Shown here one piece after another: positions 41,389-44,918 of a stretch of 44,918 nucleotides of DNA (the stretch's first letter is position 1; every line of letters starts with the position of its first letter). Location: NCBI GenBank assembly GCA_963170185.1, contig CAUJGS010000134.1, positions 1 to 44,918 of the forward strand, read 5' to 3'. Position numbers and translations under genes: made by a program. The notes beneath the pieces were generated by a model. It was not told where the DNA came from. It did no database searches and saw nothing but the letters and a program-made list of their open reading frames with translations. The DNA is from Bdellovibrionota bacterium. Its GTDB lineage: Bacteria > Bdellovibrionota > Bdellovibrionia > Bdellovibrionales > JAMPXM01.

Positions 41389-42690
41389 ATGCGGCATATT
41401 CGAACACTTTGGATCGCGTCACTATTGGTGATCACTTCAGCGCTGACCGCGTGTAAGACGGAATCCAATTACTTCGTCGACGAAAACGCGTCTGGTGGAG
41501 ACGGCACAGACAACGGCGCCCCCACCACAGCAACCGGCTTCCGCGTCCGGCTTAAAGCGAAGACGGGTGTCGAGAGTTTCCTTCATAAATTTGGCGACGT
41601 AAACGCACCTTGTGAAATCGCGAAAGCAGACGCAAACAATCCTGGCGAGATGTACTGCATGCTAAACATGATGGAGTACGATGTTTGGTTTCATGGATTT
41701 GAGTATGAACTCAACGTCCCAGAAGGTTTTTGCCACTATATTGAGGAACGACCGTATCAGTACTATATAGCTCCCCCAGGTAAACCTCCGGAGTCAGTGG
41801 AGATGGTTGTTAACAATGGAGTTGTTACGAGTTGCCAAGTGGGAGGGGTTCCTGTTCCCATTCAAGGCTTGGCTTGTAACACGGGAGAAGGACTCTTGTA
41901 TGCCAACGGCTCCTTTAACTGTGCTTACAATTATAGCTTGGCGGACGCGCGACTACCGAATTGTTGCGAGGGTCGTATGAATACGACGATCACGACATAT
42001 ACGCCAAATGATCAGGGGGTTTTGGTAGGAGTGATTCAAATTTCGGAGGTCGTCGGTGGCGGTCTGATGGAGAACTGCTATGATACTCCCCATTTCTACA
42101 TTACCACATGGCCTAAATACAGTACGACGGGCCTACCTGCGACGTCCTATCTCGAACTAGCTAATCAAACGTACACTCGTACTCAGAAAATTCCTTCCGA
42201 ATACGATGTGCGAGCCGAACGTGGGGTAACAAAGTCGGTTACCTTCCTGGCGGGGTTTCATGATTGGGCGGCGTATGCGGCGGACCCATTGACATGGCCA
42301 TCTACCCGTACGATCCCCAGATCTTTCGCGCCGGTTAACGATCGCGGGATTGCGGGAGACTTTTCATCTGGATCCGCAGTCGATGCGGCCGGCGATGGAA
42401 GTTATCAGTTTTCATGTTTGGGTCCAGCCGGTGAATTGCGGCACCGGATTCGACTGTACTTAAACGAGTGGAACACGGTTGAGGACTTCCAAGCCTTTAG
42501 GCAGGACGGTGATCCGACTGCGGTTGACCCGAATCGTACGGGATTGGCTGGAGTAAATTGCGCGGCCGTAAATACTGGTCTGAAGTGTAACACGTATTGG
42601 GGATTTGACGACTTGATTACTCGCCATGGCGCCGGAGATCCCGGGGCATATGTGTTCCCGGCGAGTTACTGGACGGATACGCCGGATTAA
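41389..42690 (+). CDS. Large lipoprotein of unknown function
   Basis: This is a 433-residue predicted lipoprotein with a signal sequence ending in the lipobox SALTAC (Cys22). A Gly/Asp/Thr-rich tether follows. The mature domain contains ten or more cysteines (for example VNAPCEIA, MYCML, LPNCCEG, MENCYD), many aromatic residues and beta-like strands, consistent with a disulfide-stabilised surface domain. No family is recognised. GGGGGAG precedes ATG 41389. It diverges from the outer-membrane protein gene and is followed by a terminator at 42735-42761. Confidence 0.8.
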   Translation: MRHIRTLWIASLLVITSALTACKTESNYFVDENASGGDGTDNGAPTTATGFRVRLKAKTGVESFLHKFGDVNAPCEIAKADANNPGEMYCMLNMMEYDVWFHGFEYELNVPEGFCHYIEERPYQYYIAPPGKPPESVEMVVNNGVVTSCQVGGVPVPIQGLACNTGEGLLYANGSFNCAYNYSLADARLPNCCEGRMNTTITTYTPNDQGVLVGVIQISEVVGGGLMENCYDTPHFYITTWPKYSTTGLPATSYLELANQTYTRTQKIPSEYDVRAERGVTKSVTFLAGFHDWAAYAADPLTWPSTRTIPRSFAPVNDRGIAGDFSSGSAVDAAGDGSYQFSCLGPAGELRHRIRLYLNEWNTVEDFQAFRQDGDPTAVDPNRTGLAGVNCAAVNTGLKCNTYWGFDDLITRHGAGDPGAYVFPASYWTDTPD

Positions 42691-42734
42691 GAGTCGGCGA
42701 GATTCATTAAGAATTTCCTACAGGGATTGCGAAG

Positions 42735-42761
42735 AAAAGGAGGGGTTTGACCCCTCCTTTT
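42735..42761 (+). terminator. Intrinsic terminator after the 433-residue lipoprotein
   Basis: AAAAGGAGGGG (42735-42745) pairs exactly with CCCCTCCTTTT (42751-42761) around TTTGA, and the stem ends in a T run. Confidence 0.93.
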
Positions 42762-42845
42762 TCGTTAGATTTGCGCTGACGGTGCCGCTTTTGGTCCCGG
42801 AAATGCTTCTCTCAAGAGAGAAGTTTCCTGGCGAAAGGGGATGGC

Positions 42846-43067
42846 ATGAGAAGTTTTCGAGCAGGTCTAGCGATCGCGTTTTTGGCGATGGGTCTTATGG
42901 GCATCGTTGTTTTTCGTGTGCAATCCACGTCCGCGGAAACTCAAATCGTCTACTCTCTTCCGGCTTCTTCGGTTCAAGCATTGGAGCAGGCCGAGTGGGA
43001 TTCTCCTGAGAGTGATCTTAAGACTGAGCGCAGCAAAGTGCTCAGCGGAATGGAAGCTAGCTTCTAA
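42846..43067 (+). CDS. Small secreted protein of unknown function
   Basis: This is a 73-residue protein with a good signal peptide (residues 1-31, hydrophobic core ending TSAET). The short mature part is acidic and Ser/Glu-rich (SSVQALEQAEWDSPESD). It has AAGGGGA upstream of ATG 42846. It lies between a terminator and valS and could be monocistronic. No family is recognised. Confidence 0.6.
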   Translation: MRSFRAGLAIAFLAMGLMGIVVFRVQSTSAETQIVYSLPASSVQALEQAEWDSPESDLKTERSKVLSGMEASF

Positions 43068-43146
43068 ATATTTGGAAGGCGAAATGTACGGCATCCTCGC
43101 ACGCACGCGTTGAGGCTCAGCCGGGTTTAAGTGTAAGCTCTTAAGG

Positions 43147-44918
43147 ATGAGCACCACACCAAATTCTCCGAACCACGCATCCAACACAGGCCTCTCCGAT
43201 CGTTACAACGCTCAAGACGTTGAAACTCGTATCTACAAGTGGTGGGAAGAGTCGGGTTACTTCAAAGCGGCTGACAAGAGCACGAAGCCCCCGTTCTCGA
43301 TTATTCTTCCTCCGCCTAACGTGACCGGTCAGCTTCACATGGGTCACGCACTTGATCACACGATTCAAGATCTTATCATTCGTTGGAAACGCATGAGCGG
43401 TTTCAACACGCTCTGGCTTCCGGGCACGGACCACGCCGGTATTGCGACTCAATCGGTTGTCGAACGTGAACTCAAAAAAGAAGGCAAAACTCGCCGCGAA
43501 ATGGGACGCGAAGAGTTTGTTGGAAAAGTTTGGGAGTGGAAGCATCAGTACGGGAATCGCATTTACGGGCAAATGCGTCGTCTCGGTGATTCGTGCGACT
43601 GGGATCGCGCGACGTTCACTCTCGACGAAGGCGTTTCGAAAGCTGTTCGCAAGGTTTTTGTCGATCTTCACAAGCGCGGCATGATCTATCGCGGAAAACG
43701 TCTCGTGAACTGGTCGGGTCCGCTAGAGACCGCGATCTCGGATCTCGAAGTTGAACATAAAGAGACAAAAGGAACTCTGTTCCACATCGCTTATTCGGTG
43801 GAAGGAGACCCTTCGACAAAGCTCGTGGTCGCGACGACGCGTCCGGAAACCCTTCTTGGCGATACCGCTGTTGCGGTTCACCCGGAAGACGAACGTTACA
43901 AGAAGCTCATCGGCAAGCGGGTGAAGTTGCCACTAACGGATCGCACGATTGAGATCATTGGCGACACCTATGTCGATAAAGAGTTTGGAACGGGCGTTGT
44001 GAAGATCACTCCAGCGCATGACTTCAACGACTACCAAGTCGGTGTTCGTCACAAGCTTGAGATGATCAACATCTTAAACAAAAACGGCACGCTCAATGAA
44101 AACGCCGGTAAGTTTAACGGCCTCAAAGTGCAAGAGGCTCGCAAACAAGTTTTGCTGGCACTTCGCGAAGGTGAGTTCCTTGTTAAAGAAGAGCCGTACA
44201 CGCACTCGGTGGGCTATTGCTCGCGCTCGGGTGCTGTTGTTGAGCCGTTTTTAAGCGAACAGTGGTTTGCACGCATGTCGAAGATGGCCACGACAGCAAG
44301 ACACGTTGTTGAAAACGGGTCGCTGACGTTTGAGCCTGAATCGTGGACGAAGGTTTATCTTCACTGGATGTCGATCATCGAAGACTGGTGTATCTCGCGT
44401 CAGCTCTGGTGGGGACACCGTATTCCGGCTTGGACGTGCGAGGCCTGCGGCCACGTGACGGTTGCGGAAACAGATCCGACATCCTGCGAGAAGTGTCAGT
44501 CGTCAAAGATTTCTCAAGATGAAGATGTTCTCGACACCTGGTTCTCATCGGCACTTTGGCCATTTAGCACAATGGGCTGGCCGAACGACACCGAGATGCA
44601 GAAGACGTTCTACCCAACCGATGTTTTGGTTACGGGTCACGACATCATCTTCTTCTGGGTTGCGCGCATGATCATCATGGGTTGCGAGTTTAAAAAGGAC
44701 ATCCCTTTCCGCAAGGTCTACATCCACGGTCTTGTTCGCGACGGTGATGGCAAGAAGATGTCGAAGTCGACGGGCAACGCACTTGATCCGGTTGAGCTTA
44801 TCGACACCTATGGGGCTGACGCCCTTCGCTTCACGATCTTGGCGCAGATTGCATCAGGACGCGATTTGAAGTTTAGCGAGAGCCGCCTTGAGGGTTACCG
44901 CAATTTCATGAACAAGAT
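43147..44918 (+). CDS. valS: Valyl-tRNA synthetase, N-terminal part (runs off right edge)
   Basis: This is a class I aminoacyl-tRNA synthetase that charges tRNA-Val and edits threonyl-tRNA. The visible 590 codons start at ATG 43147 with AAGG just before it. The HIGH-type motif is [15 protein letters not shown], with [10 protein letters not shown] following. The CP1 editing domain begins at [16 protein letters not shown]. An [12 protein letters not shown] element and a Cys-rich zinc-like knuckle (CEACGH, CEKCQ) come next. The KMSKS motif is [15 protein letters not shown] near the edge. The C-terminal anticodon-binding and coiled-coil parts lie outside the window. Confidence 0.97.
   Translation, partial: MSTTPNSPNHASNTGLSDRYNAQDVETRIYKWWEESGYFKAADKSTKPPFSIILPPPNVTGQLHMGHALDHTIQDLIIRWKRMSGFNTLWLPGTDHAGIATQSVVERELKKEGKTRREMGREEFVGKVWEWKHQYGNRIYGQMRRLGDSCDWDRATFTLDEGVSKAVRKVFVDLHKRGMIYRGKRLVNWSGPLETAISDLEVEHKETKGTLFHIAYSVEGDPSTKLVVATTRPETLLGDTAVAVHPEDERYKKLIGKRVKLPLTDRTIEIIGDTYVDKEFGTGVVKITPAHDFNDYQVGVRHKLEMINILNKNGTLNENAGKFNGLKVQEARKQVLLALREGEFLVKEEPYTHSVGYCSRSGAVVEPFLSEQWFARMSKMATTARHVVENGSLTFEPESWTKVYLHWMSIIEDWCISRQLWWGHRIPAWTCEACGHVTVAETDPTSCEKCQSSKISQDEDVLDTWFSSALWPFSTMGWPNDTEMQKTFYPTDVLVTGHDIIFFWVARMIIMGCEFKKDIPFRKVYIHGLVRDGDGKKMSKSTGNALDPVELIDTYGADALRFTILAQIASGRDLKFSESRLEGYRNFMNK

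Overview
The window looks like a chromosomal segment of a member of the Bdellovibrionota or a related delta-type Gram-negative lineage. This is a judgement from gene content, not from a database search. The grounds are a Glt/Agl-type envelope motor locus, many Sec-dependent lipoproteins and outer-membrane barrels, a CFIATAAYGS-box secreted protein, a proliferation of FHA domains, and a yggS-proC-divIVA neighbourhood. Base composition and codon use look uniform. I saw no insertion sequence, phage gene, tRNA, rRNA or CRISPR array.

Layout. 1-4216 (minus): a dolichol-kinase-family protein, pssA, asd and a secreted CFI-box protein that runs off the left edge, with a 55-bp tandem repeat after asd. 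4520-6733: three unassigned envelope proteins. 6980-12363 (plus): a DsbA-like lipoprotein, then a protein-lipoylation and 2-oxoacid dehydrogenase block (lipA, E2, lpdA, lipB). 12467-22255: two convergent operons resembling the myxobacterial Glt/Agl machinery. The plus-strand one has an outer-membrane barrel and two TPR-type periplasmic proteins. The minus-strand one has a small secreted protein, an FHA-TM-AgmX/PglI-C protein, one TolQ/ExbB and two TolR/ExbD. 22572-25320: a von Willebrand A lipoprotein with an intact MIDAS motif, reminiscent of the gliding adhesin CglB, and a second ExbB/ExbD pair. 25373-27295: a sulfatase-fold lipoprotein that has lost its catalytic residues.

27261-34875 (minus) is a tightly coupled seven-gene operon: a lone TadC-like membrane protein, DUF192, an FHA-TM-sensor-TM-PAS protein, an FHA-TM-TPR protein, a double-FHA-TM-TPR protein, a PP2C-fold protein whose metal-binding motifs are all replaced, and a radical SAM protein. 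Almost every junction overlaps or is under 10 nt. The operon has four FHA domains but no kinase and no active phosphatase, and it is my best candidate for an undescribed system.

34904-37949 (plus): a Maf-YggS fusion, proC and divIVA, then a strong bidirectional terminator. 38022-41193: another copy of the 55-bp repeat, a secreted endonuclease I, a periplasmic dienelactone-hydrolase-like protein and an outer-membrane protein. 41389-44918: a large lipoprotein, a tiny secreted protein and the 5' part of valS.

Themes: envelope energy transduction (two ExbB, three ExbD, two TonB/AgmX-style or barrel partners), phosphothreonine-type scaffolding by FHA domains, and several enzyme folds kept without their catalytic residues (sulfatase, PP2C, some FHA sites). 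Orthology names such as Glt, Agl and CglB are inferences from domain architecture and gene order.
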